Shown piece after piece: positions 26,822 through 35,782 of a stretch of 64,000 nt of DNA; position 1 is the first letter of the stretch, and each line of letters starts with the position of its first letter. Source of the DNA: Sphingomonas profundi (GTDB lineage: Bacteria > Pseudomonadota > Alphaproteobacteria > Sphingomonadales > Sphingomonadaceae); NCBI RefSeq assembly GCF_009739515.1, contig NZ_CP046535.1, forward strand, positions 2,666,001 through 2,730,000. The letters run 5' to 3'. A program made the position numbers and the translations under genes. The notes under the pieces are model-generated. The model was not told the DNA's origin. It worked only from the letters and a program-made list of their open reading frames with translations, and made no database searches.

Positions 26822-28741
26822 TCAGGCCCGCGCCTCCGCTACCCCCACGCTGTTGCGGCGCAGCGCCGCCAGCACCGCGTCGACGATGGCATCCGCGTCC
26901 AGCCCGGCGTCGGCATATTGCCGTTCGGGCTTGTCATGGTCCTGGAAGACGTCCGGCAGGCGCAGGGTGCGCAGCTTCAGGCCGCCGTCGATCAGCCCCT
27001 CGTCGCTGGCGAGCGTCAGCACATGCGCGCCCAGGCCGCCGATCGAACCCTCCTCCACCGTCACCGCCACCTCGTGGGTGGAGAGCAGCCGCCGGATCAG
27101 CGCCATGTCGAGCGGCTTGGCGAAGCGCAGATCGGCCACGGTGGTGGACAGGCCCTGCGCCTCCAGCCGGTCGGCCGCCTTGCACGCATCCTCCAGCCGG
27201 GTGCCCAAGGAGAGAATCGCCACCGTCTTGCCCTCGCGCACGATGCGGCCGCGGCCGATCTCCAGCCGCTCGGGCGTGGGGATCGCCACGCCGGTGCCGT
27301 TGCCGCGCGGATAGCGCACGGCGATCGGGCCGTCGTCGTGCAGCGCCATGGTGTGCACCATGTGGGTCAGCTCCGCCTCGTCGGCGGCGGCCATCACCAC
27401 GAAATTGGGCAGCGTCGCCAGATAGGTCACGTCGAAGCTGCCGGCGTGGGTCGCGCCGTCCGCCCCCACCAGCCCGGCGCGATCTATCGCGAAGCGGACC
27501 GGCAGGTTCTGGATCGCCACGTCGTGCACCACCTGATCGTAGGCGCGCTGGAGGAAGGTGGAGTAGATCGCGCAGAACGGCCGGTGCCCCTGCGCCGCCA
27601 GCCCGGCCGCGAAGGTCACGGCATGCTGTTCCGCGATGCCCACGTCGAAGGTGCGATCGGGAAAGGCCCTGGCGAACTTGTCCAGCCCCGTGCCGCTCGG
27701 CATCGCCGCCGTGATCGCGCAGATGGTGTCGTCGCGCCGCGCCTCGGCGACCAGCGCGTCGGCGAACACGCCGGTGTAGCTCGGCGGCCCCGGCGGCGCC
27801 TTGGCCTGCACGCCGGAGACGACGTCGAACTTCTGCACGCCGTGATACTTGTCCGCCGCCGCCTCGGCCGGGGCATAGCCCTTGCCCTTCTGCGTCACCA
27901 CATGGACCAGGATCGGTCCCTCGGCGGCGTCGCGCACATTCTCCAGGATCGGGATCAGATGCTCCAGATTGTGCCCGTCGATCGGCCCGACATAGTAGAA
28001 GCCGAGCTCCTCGAAGAGCGTGCCGCCCATCGTCAGCCCGCGGGCGAACTCGTCGGTCTTGCGGGCGGCGTCGTGCAGCGGCCGGGGCAGCCGCCGCGCC
28101 ACCTTCTTGGCCAGATCGCGCAGCGACAGGAACGGGCCGGACGAGACGATCCGCGCCAGATAGGCGGATAGGCCCCCCACCGGCGGCGCGATCGACATGT
28201 CGTTGTCATTCAGGATCACGACCAGCCGGTTGCCCGCCTGCTCGGCATTGTTCATCGCCTCATAGGCCATGCCGGCGGACATCGCGCCGTCGCCGATCAC
28301 CGCGATGGCCTTGCCGGGCCGGTCGGCCAGCTTGTTAGCCACCGCGAAGCCGAGCGCCGCCGAGATGGAGGTGCTGCTGTGCGCCGCGCCGAACGGATCA
28401 TATTCGCTCTCGGACCGCTTGGTGAAGCCGGATAGGCCGCCGCCCTGCCGCAGCGTGCGCATCCTGTCCCGCCGGCCGGTCAGGATCTTGTGCGGGTAGG
28501 CCTGGTGGCCGACATCCCAGATCAACACGTCGCGCGGCGTATCGAACACGTAGTGCAGCGCCACGGAGAGCTCGACCACGCCGAGCCCGGCGCCGAGATG
28601 GCCGCCCGTGACTGCGACGGAGGAGATCATCTCGCGCCGCACCTCGTCGGCCAGCTGCGCCAGCTGGTCCGGCTTCAGCGCGCGCAGCGCGTGCGGATCG
28701 GCGACATGATCGAGCAGCGGGGTATCGGGCAGATCGGCCAT
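26822..28741 (-). CDS. dxs: 1-deoxy-D-xylulose-5-phosphate synthase
   Basis: A 639-residue thiamine diphosphate enzyme that condenses pyruvate and glyceraldehyde 3-phosphate, starting the MEP isoprenoid pathway that also feeds carotenoids, hopanoids and quinones of sphingomonads. Motifs are the N-terminal [17 protein letters not shown] near 78, [17 protein letters not shown] near 152 (Mg-TPP), [16 protein letters not shown] near 180 and the transketolase pyrimidine domain [18 protein letters not shown] near 370. The length is normal (about 640). Confidence 0.96.
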   Translation of the reverse strand: MADLPDTPLLDHVADPHALRALKPDQLAQLADEVRREMISSVAVTGGHLGAGLGVVELSVALHYVFDTPRDVLIWDVGHQAYPHKILTGRRDRMRTLRQGGGLSGFTKRSESEYDPFGAAHSSTSISAALGFAVANKLADRPGKAIAVIGDGAMSAGMAYEAMNNAEQAGNRLVVILNDNDMSIAPPVGGLSAYLARIVSSGPFLSLRDLAKKVARRLPRPLHDAARKTDEFARGLTMGGTLFEELGFYYVGPIDGHNLEHLIPILENVRDAAEGPILVHVVTQKGKGYAPAEAAADKYHGVQKFDVVSGVQAKAPPGPPSYTGVFADALVAEARRDDTICAITAAMPSGTGLDKFARAFPDRTFDVGIAEQHAVTFAAGLAAQGHRPFCAIYSTFLQRAYDQVVHDVAIQNLPVRFAIDRAGLVGADGATHAGSFDVTYLATLPNFVVMAAADEAELTHMVHTMALHDDGPIAVRYPRGNGTGVAIPTPERLEIGRGRIVREGKTVAILSLGTRLEDACKAADRLEAQGLSTTVADLRFAKPLDMALIRRLLSTHEVAVTVEEGSIGGLGAHVLTLASDEGLIDGGLKLRTLRLPDVFQDHDKPERQYADAGLDADAIVDAVLAALRRNSVGVAEARA

Positions 28742-28807
28742 GGGAACGGAAAATCCTTTCGCCTCACGCCCTAGACCAAAGCGGGCAGTGGGTAAAATAG
28801 CGGCGCC

Positions 28808-29275
28808 TCAGACCCCGGCACACGCCTCGCACAGGCCGCGCACCTCCACGATCGGGCGGCGGGCGGCGAACCCGCCCTTCTCGGCTACCGAGCGGACACG
28901 CGCGGTGATCGAGTCGTCGTCGATGTGCGTCACCTGCCCGCAGGCGTCGCACACCAGGAAGATGCAATCGTGCCGGCAATCGGGATGGGCGTTGGCGATA
29001 TAGGCGTTGGCGCTCTCCACCCGGCGGGCGAGGTTGGTCGCGACGAACAGGTCGAGGATGCGGTAGACGCTGTTCGCCGCCACCCGCCGCCCCTCGGCGC
29101 GCGATACGGCCTCCGCTATATCGTAGGCGGAGGCGGCGCGATCGAACCCGGCCAGCGCGTCGAACACGGCGGCGCGCATCGCCGTCCACTGCTCGCCGGC
29201 GCGCTCCATGGCGCCGCGCGCGGCCACCTCCAGCGAGTGGCCCTGGTGCAGGGTATGGACGTGGGCGTGGGCCAT
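28808..29275 (-). CDS. zur: Fur-family regulator, probably Zur
   Basis: A 155-residue metal-dependent repressor. A His-rich N-terminus (MAHAHVHTLHQGHS) precedes the winged helix (about 28-90) with RRVAANSVYRILDLFV as recognition region; structural zinc cysteines are in CDACG near 108 and CEAC near 151. The neighbouring merC points to a metal uptake or detoxification module, and the half-palindrome at 29753 resembles a Zur site. Zinc specificity is favoured over iron or manganese, but this rests on context. Confidence 0.85.
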   Translation of the reverse strand: MAHAHVHTLHQGHSLEVAARGAMERAGEQWTAMRAAVFDALAGFDRAASAYDIAEAVSRAEGRRVAANSVYRILDLFVATNLARRVESANAYIANAHPDCRHDCIFLVCDACGQVTHIDDDSITARVRSVAEKGGFAARRPIVEVRGLCEACAGV

Positions 29276-29322
29276 CCGCGTCAGTTAAGGCACCCGCGCG
29301 TCCGCCACAAGCGGACGCCGCC

Positions 29323-29706
29323 TCAGCCGAGCGCGCGCCGGTTCAGATGATGGCCCAGCGCCACCAGGCCGACGCCGACGATCGTCAGCACCGTCTCGCC
29401 CGGGCCGTGATGCACCGTCAGCGCCGCGGCCATCAGCATTAGGCCGCCGCCGCCGATCGCGGCGGGCAGCACAGCGCGATGCCGCAGCCACCCGCGCCCC
29501 AGCGCCAGCGCCGCCAGCACGATCGCAAGGGCCAGCCCAACCTCGTGGATCAGCGGATGCAGCAGCAGCCCGCCGGCCGAGGCGAGCAGGGTCAGCACCA
29601 CCGAGGTGGCGAGGCAGTGGACGAGGCACACGCCGGAAAGGCCGATCGCAACGCGGTCCAGCCACGATGTCTCCGCCTTGCGCTCGATCAGCTTGGCCTG
29701 CGCCAC
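29323..29706 (-). CDS. MerC-domain membrane protein
   Basis: A 127-residue inner-membrane protein with four transmembrane helices. The first helix contains GVCLVHCLATS, where a cysteine/histidine pair near 27-31 is typical for MerC metal-transport proteins. It starts with GTG after GGGAGATGCTGAC. In Alphaproteobacteria MerC-like genes are commonly next to Zur, which suggests zinc (or another divalent metal) transport rather than mercury resistance; there is no merA or merR here. Confidence 0.85.
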   Translation of the reverse strand: MAQAKLIERKAETSWLDRVAIGLSGVCLVHCLATSVVLTLLASAGGLLLHPLIHEVGLALAIVLAALALGRGWLRHRAVLPAAIGGGGLMLMAAALTVHHGPGETVLTIVGVGLVALGHHLNRRALG

Positions 29707-29752
29707 GTCAGCATCTCCCGTTCGCCGCCGCTTATGACAAAGCCGGCGCGAG

Positions 29753-29765
29753 GATACAACATATC
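29753..29765. promoter_or_regulatory. Putative Zur operator
   Basis: GATACAACATATC is an imperfect palindrome (GATA...TATC). Its reverse complement GATATGTTGTATC resembles the half-site GATATGTTATA of alphaproteobacterial Zur boxes (from memory). It lies 47 bases before merC/zur and about 90 before ctaA. It is a single weak site. Confidence 0.4.
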
Positions 29766-29853
29766 ATTGGCGGATCGGTTGCGCGCGCGGCCTTGGATCG
29801 CGGCAATCGGCCGGAGATTGCCGTTCCGTCCGCGAAGGCGTAGGCGCGCCGGC

Positions 29854-30888
29854 ATGCCCCGCCCCGTCGCCGCCCCGCGCCCCCGCGCCATCGCCCGCTG
29901 GCTGCTGATCGTGGCCGCCATGGTGTTCGCCATGGTCGTGGTCGGGGGCATCACCCGCCTCACCGAATCGGGTCTCTCGATGACGCGGTGGGAGCCGATT
30001 TCCGGCGCGGTGCCTCCGCTGAACGACGCGCAGTGGCAGGCGGAGTTCGCCGCCTACAAGGCGACGCCCGAATATCGGAAGATCAATCGCGGCATGGATC
30101 TGGCCGAGTTCAAGGGCATCTTCTTCTGGGAGTATCTCCACCGGCTGATCGGCCGCACGATCGGCCTGGTCTTCGCGCTGCCGCTGCTCTGGTTCTGGTG
30201 GCGCCGGGCGATCCTGCGCGGCTACGGGCCGCGGCTGGTGGCGCTGCTGGCGCTGGGCGGCCTGCAAGGCGCGATCGGCTGGTGGATGGTCGCCTCGGGC
30301 TTGGTCGACCGGCCGGACGTGAGCCATCTGCGCCTCGCCACCCACCTGATCGCCGCCCTGTTCATCTTCGCGGGCACGATCTGGACGGCGCTGGACCTGT
30401 TCGCCCTGGCGCGCGATTCCGCCGCGCGGCCGGCGCGGCTGCGGCCGGTGGCGATCGTCACGCTGCTGCTGCTCGCCACGCAGATCATGCTCGGCGCGTT
30501 CACCGCCGGCCTGGATGCCGGCTACGCCTTTTCCAGCTGGCCGCTGATGGGCGACAGCCTGTTCCCGGCCGGCGGCTGGCGGCAGGGCTGGTCCGCCCTC
30601 CAGAACCTGATCGACAATCCCGTCGTCGTGCAGTTCGTCCACCGCTGGTTCGCCTGGGTCGCGGCGACGGGCGCCGTCCTGCTGGCGCTGCGCGCGCGGG
30701 CGGCGGGCGCCACCGGGGCGGCCCACGCGATCTTGACCGCCGTCACGCTCCAGATCCTGCTCGGCATCGCCACCCTGCTCAGCGGCGTCGCGATCCCGAT
30801 CGCGGTGGCCCATCAGGCGACGGCGGCGCTGCTGCTGGCGGCGATGGTCACGGCCGCGCACCGCATCGGCCGCACGGCCCCGCGCTGA
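29854..30888 (+). CDS. ctaA: Heme A synthase (COX15/CtaA)
   Basis: A 344-residue inner-membrane protein with about eight transmembrane helices that oxidises the C8 methyl group of heme O to make heme A for aa3-type cytochrome oxidase. The family stretch GGITRLTESGLSMTRWEPI lies at about 32-51, FFWEYLHRLIGR near 90 carries a heme-ligand histidine, SHLRLATHLIAA near 150 a second, and FVHRWFAWVAATG near 255 and AVAHQATAALLL near 312 the ones in the C-terminal half. The start has no strong ribosome site; the open frame continues upstream. Confidence 0.94.
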   Translation: MPRPVAAPRPRAIARWLLIVAAMVFAMVVVGGITRLTESGLSMTRWEPISGAVPPLNDAQWQAEFAAYKATPEYRKINRGMDLAEFKGIFFWEYLHRLIGRTIGLVFALPLLWFWWRRAILRGYGPRLVALLALGGLQGAIGWWMVASGLVDRPDVSHLRLATHLIAALFIFAGTIWTALDLFALARDSAARPARLRPVAIVTLLLLATQIMLGAFTAGLDAGYAFSSWPLMGDSLFPAGGWRQGWSALQNLIDNPVVVQFVHRWFAWVAATGAVLLALRARAAGATGAAHAILTAVTLQILLGIATLLSGVAIPIAVAHQATAALLLAAMVTAAHRIGRTAPR

Positions 30889-30984
30889 GGCCGCAGCCGC
30901 TGCGGTTAAGGGCATCGATCGGCTCGCCAGAGACCTCGAAACTTCTGTGGTATTCCAGTACCACTCGCGAAAGTGGCGTTTTGC

Positions 30985-31013
30985 TTGACGATTCGGCCCG
31001 TCATCTGCATTAG
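30985..31013 (+). promoter_or_regulatory. Promoter of rplM-rpsI
   Basis: TTGACG at 30985-30990, 17-base spacer, CATTAG at 31008-31013. The -35 box is near consensus; the -10 box is weak. It lies 58 bases before the rplM start and is the only clear sigma-70-type site seen in this gap. Confidence 0.5.
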
Positions 31014-31023
31014 CGCCCCGTCA

Positions 31024-31045
31024 GCGCCGCCCGTTCGGGTGGCGC
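31024..31045 (+). promoter_or_regulatory. Leader hairpin of rplM-rpsI
   Basis: GCGCCGCCCG-TT-CGGGTGGCGC forms a 10-bp stem (one G-U pair) in the leader, followed by a T-rich stretch. In E. coli the rplM leader binds L13 for autoregulation; a similar role here is inferred. Alternatively it is an attenuator. Confidence 0.4.
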
Positions 31046-31070
31046 GCTTTCGTTTCGAAGGGTCCGAGCC

Positions 31071-31550
31071 ATGAAAGCGCTCATGAAGACCACCAAGTCG
31101 GCGACGCCGTCGACGGTGGAGAAGAAGTGGCACCTGATCGATGCCGACGGCCTCGTCGTCGGCCGCGTCGCCTCGATCATCGCCAACATCCTGCGCGGCA
31201 AGCACAAGCCGAGCTTCACGCCGCACATCGACTGCGGCGACAACGTGATCGTCATCAACGCGGACAAGGTGCGCTTCACCGGCCGCAAGATGCAGGACAA
31301 GCGCTACTACAAGCACACCGGCTATGCCGGCGGCATCAAGGAGATAAGCCCGGCCAAGGTGCTGGAGGGCCGCTTTCCCGAGCGCGTGCTGGAGAAGGCC
31401 GTGGAGCGCATGATCCCGCGCGGCCCGCTGGGCCGCCAGCAGATGCGCAACCTGCGCGTGTTCGGCGGCGCGGAGCATGATCATGCCGCGCAGAACCCCG
31501 AAATCCTCGATGTCGCGGCCATGAACCGCAAGAACAAGGTGGGCGCCTGA
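31071..31550 (+). CDS. rplM: 50S ribosomal protein L13
   Basis: A 159-residue ribosomal protein. Family segments are [16 protein letters not shown] near 20-35, [18 protein letters not shown] near 58-75, [14 protein letters not shown] near 82 and [19 protein letters not shown](V)F near 108-128. An extra 12-residue N-terminus precedes the conserved part; a second in-frame ATG at 31083 is an alternative start, but the first ATG follows GAAGGG. Its stop overlaps the rpsI start (TGATG), the usual S9/L13 pairing. Confidence 0.97.
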   Translation: MKALMKTTKSATPSTVEKKWHLIDADGLVVGRVASIIANILRGKHKPSFTPHIDCGDNVIVINADKVRFTGRKMQDKRYYKHTGYAGGIKEISPAKVLEGRFPERVLEKAVERMIPRGPLGRQQMRNLRVFGGAEHDHAAQNPEILDVAAMNRKNKVGA

Positions 31551-32110
31551 TGTCCGACAATCGCCAGTCCCTCAGCGATCTCGCATCGCTGACCAACACC
31601 CCGGCCCCGGCCGCGGCACCGGTGACAGACTCCTATTCCACCACCGATGGCGACGACGCGACCGCCGCCTATGAGGCGCCGGTTCTGCCGACGATGCCGC
31701 TGCGCCAGCAGGAGATCGACGCGCAGGGCCGCGCCTACGCCACCGGCCGCCGCAAGGATGCCGTCGCCCGTGTGTGGCTGAAGCCCGGCACCGGCAAGAT
31801 CACGATCAACGGCCGCGATCAGGAGGTGTATTTCGCCCGCCCGACGCTGCGCCTCGTCATCAACCAGCCATTCGGCGTCGCCGAGCGTGACGGCCAGTAT
31901 GACGTGATCTGCACGGTCAAGGGCGGCGGTCTATCGGGCCAGGCCGGCGCGGTGAAGCATGGCATCAGCCAGGCGCTGACCCGCTACGAGCCGGCGCTGC
32001 GCGCGCCGGTGAAGGCCGCCGGCTTCCTCACCCGCGATCCCCGCGCGGTGGAGCGCAAGAAGTACGGCCGCGCCAAGGCTCGCCGCAGCTTCCAGTTCTC
32101 GAAGCGCTGA
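31550..32110 (+). CDS. rpsI: 30S ribosomal protein S9 with N-terminal extension
   Basis: A 186-residue protein whose last 125 residues are typical S9: [18 protein letters not shown] near 63-80, a VFARPTLRL-like segment, [19 protein letters not shown] near 124 and the C-terminal [17 protein letters not shown] tail that reaches the P-site tRNA. The first 58 residues are an acidic, Ala/Pro/Thr-rich extension absent from E. coli S9 (130 residues). Such extensions occur in sphingomonads; their role is unknown. Confidence 0.97.
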   Translation: MSDNRQSLSDLASLTNTPAPAAAPVTDSYSTTDGDDATAAYEAPVLPTMPLRQQEIDAQGRAYATGRRKDAVARVWLKPGTGKITINGRDQEVYFARPTLRLVINQPFGVAERDGQYDVICTVKGGGLSGQAGAVKHGISQALTRYEPALRAPVKAAGFLTRDPRAVERKKYGRAKARRSFQFSKR

Positions 32111-32158
32111 TCCGCATCCTCATCCCGGAGCCGATCCGGGGTACATGGATGGACGACG

Positions 32159-32203
32159 AGAGAAAAAGGGCGGTTCCGCATCGGCGGGGCCGCCTTTCTC
32201 TTG
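32159..32203 (+). terminator. Terminator-like hairpin after rpsI
   Basis: GGCGG (32169-32173) pairs with CCGCC (32190-32194) and the flanking A-rich left arm can pair with the TTTCTC right arm, giving a stem followed by T-rich sequence. It lies about 50 bases after the rpsI stop. Confidence 0.5.
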
Positions 32204-32279
32204 TCGTCCGCGGCTTGCAGTCCCGCGATGCCGCGCTGCATGATCGCGCAGTGGAAACCCGCCCGCATGGAGCAGCACC

Positions 32280-32807
32280 ATGGCGACGATGATCGATCCC
32301 GCCCCGCTTACGCCGGCGCCCGCGCGCGACCCGGCCTTCGCGCCCGATCTGTTCGAGCGGCTGCTCGCTATCGCTTCGGCGGCGCTGCTGGCCGCGATGG
32401 TGGCGGCCGTCGCGCGCGGGCACGATCGCTGGGCGGAGGCGGGGCCGATGGTGTGGCTGCACCTCGCCACGATCGCCGTCGCCCTGGCGCTCACCCCCGT
32501 GATGCTGTAGCGCCCGCGCGGGGACCGGCCGCATCGCCTGATGGGCCGGGTATGGGCGGCGAGCCTGCTGCTCACCGCGATCCTCAGCTTCGCCATTCGC
32601 GGGGTGAACCACGGACGGTTCAGCTTCATCCACCTCCTGTCGCTATGGATGCTCTATCTGGTGCCGAAGATCGTCTGGTCCGCCCGCACCCACAACATCC
32701 GCGTCCACCGCAGCAGCGTGCGCGGAACGGTGTTCGGCGCGCTGCTGATCGCCGGCTTCTTCACTTTTCCGTTCAACCGCATGCTCGGCGGCTGGCTGTT
32801 CGGCTGA
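32280..32807 (+). pseudogene. DUF2306 membrane protein gene interrupted by an amber codon
   Basis: A 176-codon frame holding one in-frame TAG (32508-32510) and otherwise reading as one four-helix DUF2306-type membrane protein. The N-terminal half ends LATIAVALALTPVML; after the stop the frame continues RPRGDRPHRLMGRVW, then FSFIHLLSLWMLYLVPK and GALLIAGFFTFPFNR, which are family hallmarks. The codon falls in the loop between helices 2 and 3. GGAG stands 7 bases before the ATG at 32280. The second half could restart at ATG 32541 but has no ribosome site. So this is likely a recent nonsense mutation, a sequencing error, or less likely readthrough. Confidence 0.7.
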
Positions 32808-32814
32808 GGCGCGC

Positions 32815-33558
32815 TCAGGCGGCCGCCCGCTGCCGCACGCGCACGTGCAGGGCGCCGTCCGCTATCGTCAGTTCGTTGAACGAAGGCTCGGTCGTGCGCG
32901 TCCGCTCGGAGAGCGTGCCCGCCCCGATCAGCCGCAGCGGCGCGCCCGCGCCCGTCCACGCAATGTCGAACGGATCATGGACATGGCCGCTCAGCACCGC
33001 GTCCGCGCCGGCGCGCGTCAGGCGATGCAGCGCCTCGATCCCGCGCAGCGTCTCGCCATGGCCCTCGCTCACCCCCTCGTCGGTCAGCGGATGGTGGCAG
33101 GTGACGAGCGCGATGCGATCGGCCGGGCAGGCGCGCAGCAGCGCCTCGGCCTCGCGCAGGCTGCGCCTGCTCACCACCCCCCACGACCAGTTGAGCCGCC
33201 ACTGCGCCCGCGCCGTCGTCTTCAGCGGCACCAGCCACACGCCCGGCAGATCCAGCGGCCGCTCGATCGCGCGCTCGATCCGGTCGTAGCGGCGATAGGG
33301 ATAGAAGAAGCGGGCGATCGGATTGTGATAGGGGATGTCGTGATTGCCCGGCTCCACCGTCACCGGCACGCCGAGCGACGCCAGCCACGCCGCCGCCGCC
33401 GCATATTCGTGCGATCGCGCCCGCATCGTCAGGTCGCCGGTGATGATCACCGCGTCCGGCTTCTCCTCGGCCACGCGCGCGGTGAACCACGCGATCGCCT
33501 GCTCGTCCTCCCGCCCGAAATGCAGGTCGGAGACGTGGAAGAGTCGCGTGCTGCCCAT
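32815..33558 (-). CDS. Metallophosphoesterase
   Basis: A 247-residue calcineurin-like phosphoesterase with the five metal motifs in order: DLHFG (HVSDLHFG near 8-15), GDLTMRARS near 41, GNHDIPYHN near 71, TCHHPL near 152 and GHVHDPFD near 189. These bind two metal ions. The group resembles Icc/CpdA cyclic-nucleotide phosphodiesterases, but substrate cannot be fixed. It converges with the DUF2306 gene; the two stops are seven bases apart in a short inverted repeat. Confidence 0.9.
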   Translation of the reverse strand: MGSTRLFHVSDLHFGREDEQAIAWFTARVAEEKPDAVIITGDLTMRARSHEYAAAAAWLASLGVPVTVEPGNHDIPYHNPIARFFYPYRRYDRIERAIERPLDLPGVWLVPLKTTARAQWRLNWSWGVVSRRSLREAEALLRACPADRIALVTCHHPLTDEGVSEGHGETLRGIEALHRLTRAGADAVLSGHVHDPFDIAWTGAGAPLRLIGAGTLSERTRTTEPSFNELTIADGALHVRVRQRAAA

Positions 33559-33594
33559 GCCGCCTGAAAGCCGCGCGGGGCCGCGTGGTTCCGT

Positions 33595-34455
33595 TCAGCC
33601 GAGCGCCCGCGCCAGGCTGCCCCGCGCCGCCGCGCAGGATGCCCGCGCCGCCTCCTCCACGCTCAGCGCGCGGTGCGCGTGGGAGAGGATCTCCACGCCG
33701 TAGCGGCCGGCATAGCCGGTCGCGGCGATCGCCTGCAGAAAGCCGTCGAGATCGAACTCGCCCTCGCCGCACAGCGCGCGGCGATCGATCGTGTCCTCCA
33801 GATAGGAGCCGACCTGCTCCAGCCGCCCGTCGTCCAGCTCGACATGGTTGACGATGCCGGGCGCCAGCGCCGCGATCTCGGCGAAGGGGATGGCGCCGCG
33901 GGTCATGTGGAAGCTGTCGATCAGCAGGCCGCCATTCGCCCGGCCGGCGCCCGCCACGATCGCCCGCCCGGTCGCCACGTCGGGGATGCTCGTCTCCGGC
34001 ATCACCTCGATCGTGATGGCGGTGCCGGCCGCGCGGGCATCGTCGCACAGGCCGGCGAAGCTCTCGATCACCTGCGGCAGCGGCCACTGCGTGCCGTCCA
34101 GCGTGCCCGTCACCTTCACGTGCACCGCTTCCAGCGCCTCGGCGGACGCCAGGATCGCGCGCCGCTCGGCATCGGCCGCCACGCGCCGGGCGCCGTCGGT
34201 GAACCAGTCGCCCAGCACCTCGATCTCGCAGAACAGGCCGTTGGCGCGCAGGATCGCGGCGATCCCGGCATGGCCGCCGGCCGGCAGCATCGCCGCGATA
34301 TCCTCCTGCAGCAGGCCGATGCCCTGGTAGCCGCCGGCGGCCGCCGCCTCCGCCCGCCGCGCGAGCGGAACGGGGCTCACCATGCTGCCCTCCAGCGGGC
34401 GGACGGCGCCGGCCAGGGTGAAGTAGCTCGCGATCAGTGCCGGCGGCGCGCCCAT
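33595..34455 (-). CDS. Sugar phosphate isomerase/epimerase-like TIM-barrel protein
   Basis: A 286-residue member of the AP endonuclease 2-like TIM-barrel group (IolE/Hyi/xylose isomerase-like). Candidate metal ligands are E in EIEVLGDW near 75, EVMPE near 150, DSFHMTR near 180 and ELDDGR near 209. The N-terminal phase ASYFTLAG and the C-terminal VEILS(H)AHR near 258 fit the family. Reaction unknown. The ATG at 34455 follows AGAAGGGACGAACG and is preferred over the upstream ATG at 34539. It lies 36 bases before the metallophosphoesterase on the same strand. Confidence 0.85.
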   Translation of the reverse strand: MGAPPALIASYFTLAGAVRPLEGSMVSPVPLARRAEAAAAGGYQGIGLLQEDIAAMLPAGGHAGIAAILRANGLFCEIEVLGDWFTDGARRVAADAERRAILASAEALEAVHVKVTGTLDGTQWPLPQVIESFAGLCDDARAAGTAITIEVMPETSIPDVATGRAIVAGAGRANGGLLIDSFHMTRGAIPFAEIAALAPGIVNHVELDDGRLEQVGSYLEDTIDRRALCGEGEFDLDGFLQAIAATGYAGRYGVEILSHAHRALSVEEAARASCAAARGSLARALG

Positions 34456-34602
34456 CGTTCGTCCCTTCTGCGATCTCGGTCCGTCGTCGGCCTTGCCGCC
34501 GCCGCCGGCCACTCGCGCTTTGGCTAGCGGCCTGTGCAAATCGTCAGCATGTTCGGGGGGCGGCCGGCGCTACCAAGGCGGCCCCAAGCAACGGAGGCTC
34601 GC

Positions 34603-34947
34603 ATGACCATTCTGATCGCCGGCTGGCTCGATTTCCCGCCCGAGACCGCCCGCTCGATGATCGAGGCCGCCGATCCGCTGATCCGCGCCGCGCTGGACGA
34701 GCCCGGCTGCCGCGCTTATTCCTGGGCGCTCGATCCGACGAAGGCCGGCCGCATCCACGTGTTCGAGGAGTGGGCGAGCGAAGCCGACCTCCAGTTCCAC
34801 TTCGACAATGCGCCGTACAAGCAGATGGGCGATCATCTGCGCGCCGGCGGGATGAGCGATTTCTCCGTGAAGAAGTATCGCAGCGATCTGGCCGAGCCGG
34901 TCTACGACGATCAGGGCGTGCCCCGCTCCGACTTCTTCACCGCCTGA
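34603..34947 (+). CDS. Antibiotic biosynthesis monooxygenase (ABM)-domain protein
   Basis: A 114-residue dimeric alpha-beta fold of the ABM/YgiN group. ILIAGWLDFPPE, CRAYSWALDPTKAGRIHVFE and the WASEADLQFHFDNAPYK(Q)M segments match the ferredoxin-like ABM domain, which often acts as a quinol monooxygenase or a small oxidoreductase without cofactor. Substrate is unknown. ACGGAGG precedes the ATG at 34603. Faces the TIM-barrel gene divergently. Confidence 0.85.
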   Translation: MTILIAGWLDFPPETARSMIEAADPLIRAALDEPGCRAYSWALDPTKAGRIHVFEEWASEADLQFHFDNAPYKQMGDHLRAGGMSDFSVKKYRSDLAEPVYDDQGVPRSDFFTA

Positions 34948-35138
34948 CAGGGCCGGCGCCTGCGCGGTCGCGGTGGCGGCCGTCACAGGCTATGATCTGG
35001 ATCACAGGCCGCGAGGCGATCTCCGTCTATCCCGAGTCCCGCGTCGCGGCAGGCGGCGGGGCTCCGGCTCCGCCGGGATCACACACCTTCGCGGGCTGCG
35101 GCACCGGCTCCATGCCGGGTTGTCGGATGGAGACGGCG

Positions 35139-35753
35139 ATGTGGCGGGTGATCGGATGTTGGGTGGCCGTGGCGACCTTGGTGCTGATGAGCCCGTCCAT
35201 GGCGCACTCGGCAGCCGATGAGCCCACGACGCCGGTCGACACGCCCGACGCGATCGTCTGCCAGCTGCTCGCCGGCTGTCCGTCGTCCGATCCGGCGGCG
35301 GCGGCTCCCGCGCCGCGCGGCGGCCGCGTCGCGCGCACACGCGGCTTCTCGTTCCGCGACAAGGGCGATGGCGGAGACGTGGTGGACGAGCAGCCGGCGG
35401 CGGCACCCGCCGCCACCGGCCGCTACGATCTGCGCATCGGCTTCATGTTCGCCTCCGCCGAGCTGACGCAGGACGATCGCGCCCGCACCGCCGCCTTCGC
35501 GCTGGCGCTGCGCGATCCGCGCATCGTGGATCGCCGCGTGCGGATCGAGGGGCATACCGATTCGATCGGCGGCGACGCCGCGAACCTCGATCTCTCGCGC
35601 CGCCGCGCCCGCGCGGTGGGCGACGCGCTCGTCGCCGCCGGGGTCGACGGTTCGCGGCTGGACCTGGAGGGCTATGGCGCGCGCCGCCCGCTGCCCGGCG
35701 TCCCCGCCGAATCTGGCGCCAACCGCCGGGTGATCGCCGCCCTTTCGCGCTAG
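35139..35753 (+). CDS. Secreted OmpA-family protein
   Basis: A 204-residue protein with a signal peptide ending near MAHSA and a short Cys-containing stretch (IVCQLLAGCPSS) before a proline- and Arg-rich linker. The C-terminal OmpA/MotB domain (about 97-204) shows FMFASAELTQDD, the peptidoglycan-binding EGHTDSIGGDAANLDLSRRR near 145 and RLDLEGYGAR. It should anchor the envelope to peptidoglycan. The ATG at 35139 follows GGAG. A separate outer-membrane barrel is absent, so it may be a periplasmic peptidoglycan-associated protein. Confidence 0.85.
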   Translation: MWRVIGCWVAVATLVLMSPSMAHSAADEPTTPVDTPDAIVCQLLAGCPSSDPAAAAPAPRGGRVARTRGFSFRDKGDGGDVVDEQPAAAPAATGRYDLRIGFMFASAELTQDDRARTAAFALALRDPRIVDRRVRIEGHTDSIGGDAANLDLSRRRARAVGDALVAAGVDGSRLDLEGYGARRPLPGVPAESGANRRVIAALSR

Positions 35754-35782
35754 GGCATAGCGACGTTCAGCTTTTGCATGCC

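Noticed and set aside
29323-29706. Mercury-resistance operon
   Set aside because: Only a MerC-domain protein is present; merA, merP, merT and a mer-type regulator are absent.
32508-32510. Recoding of the stop as an amino acid
   Set aside because: It is TAG, not the TGA used for selenocysteine, and no pyrrolysine context was seen; a nonsense mutation is simpler.
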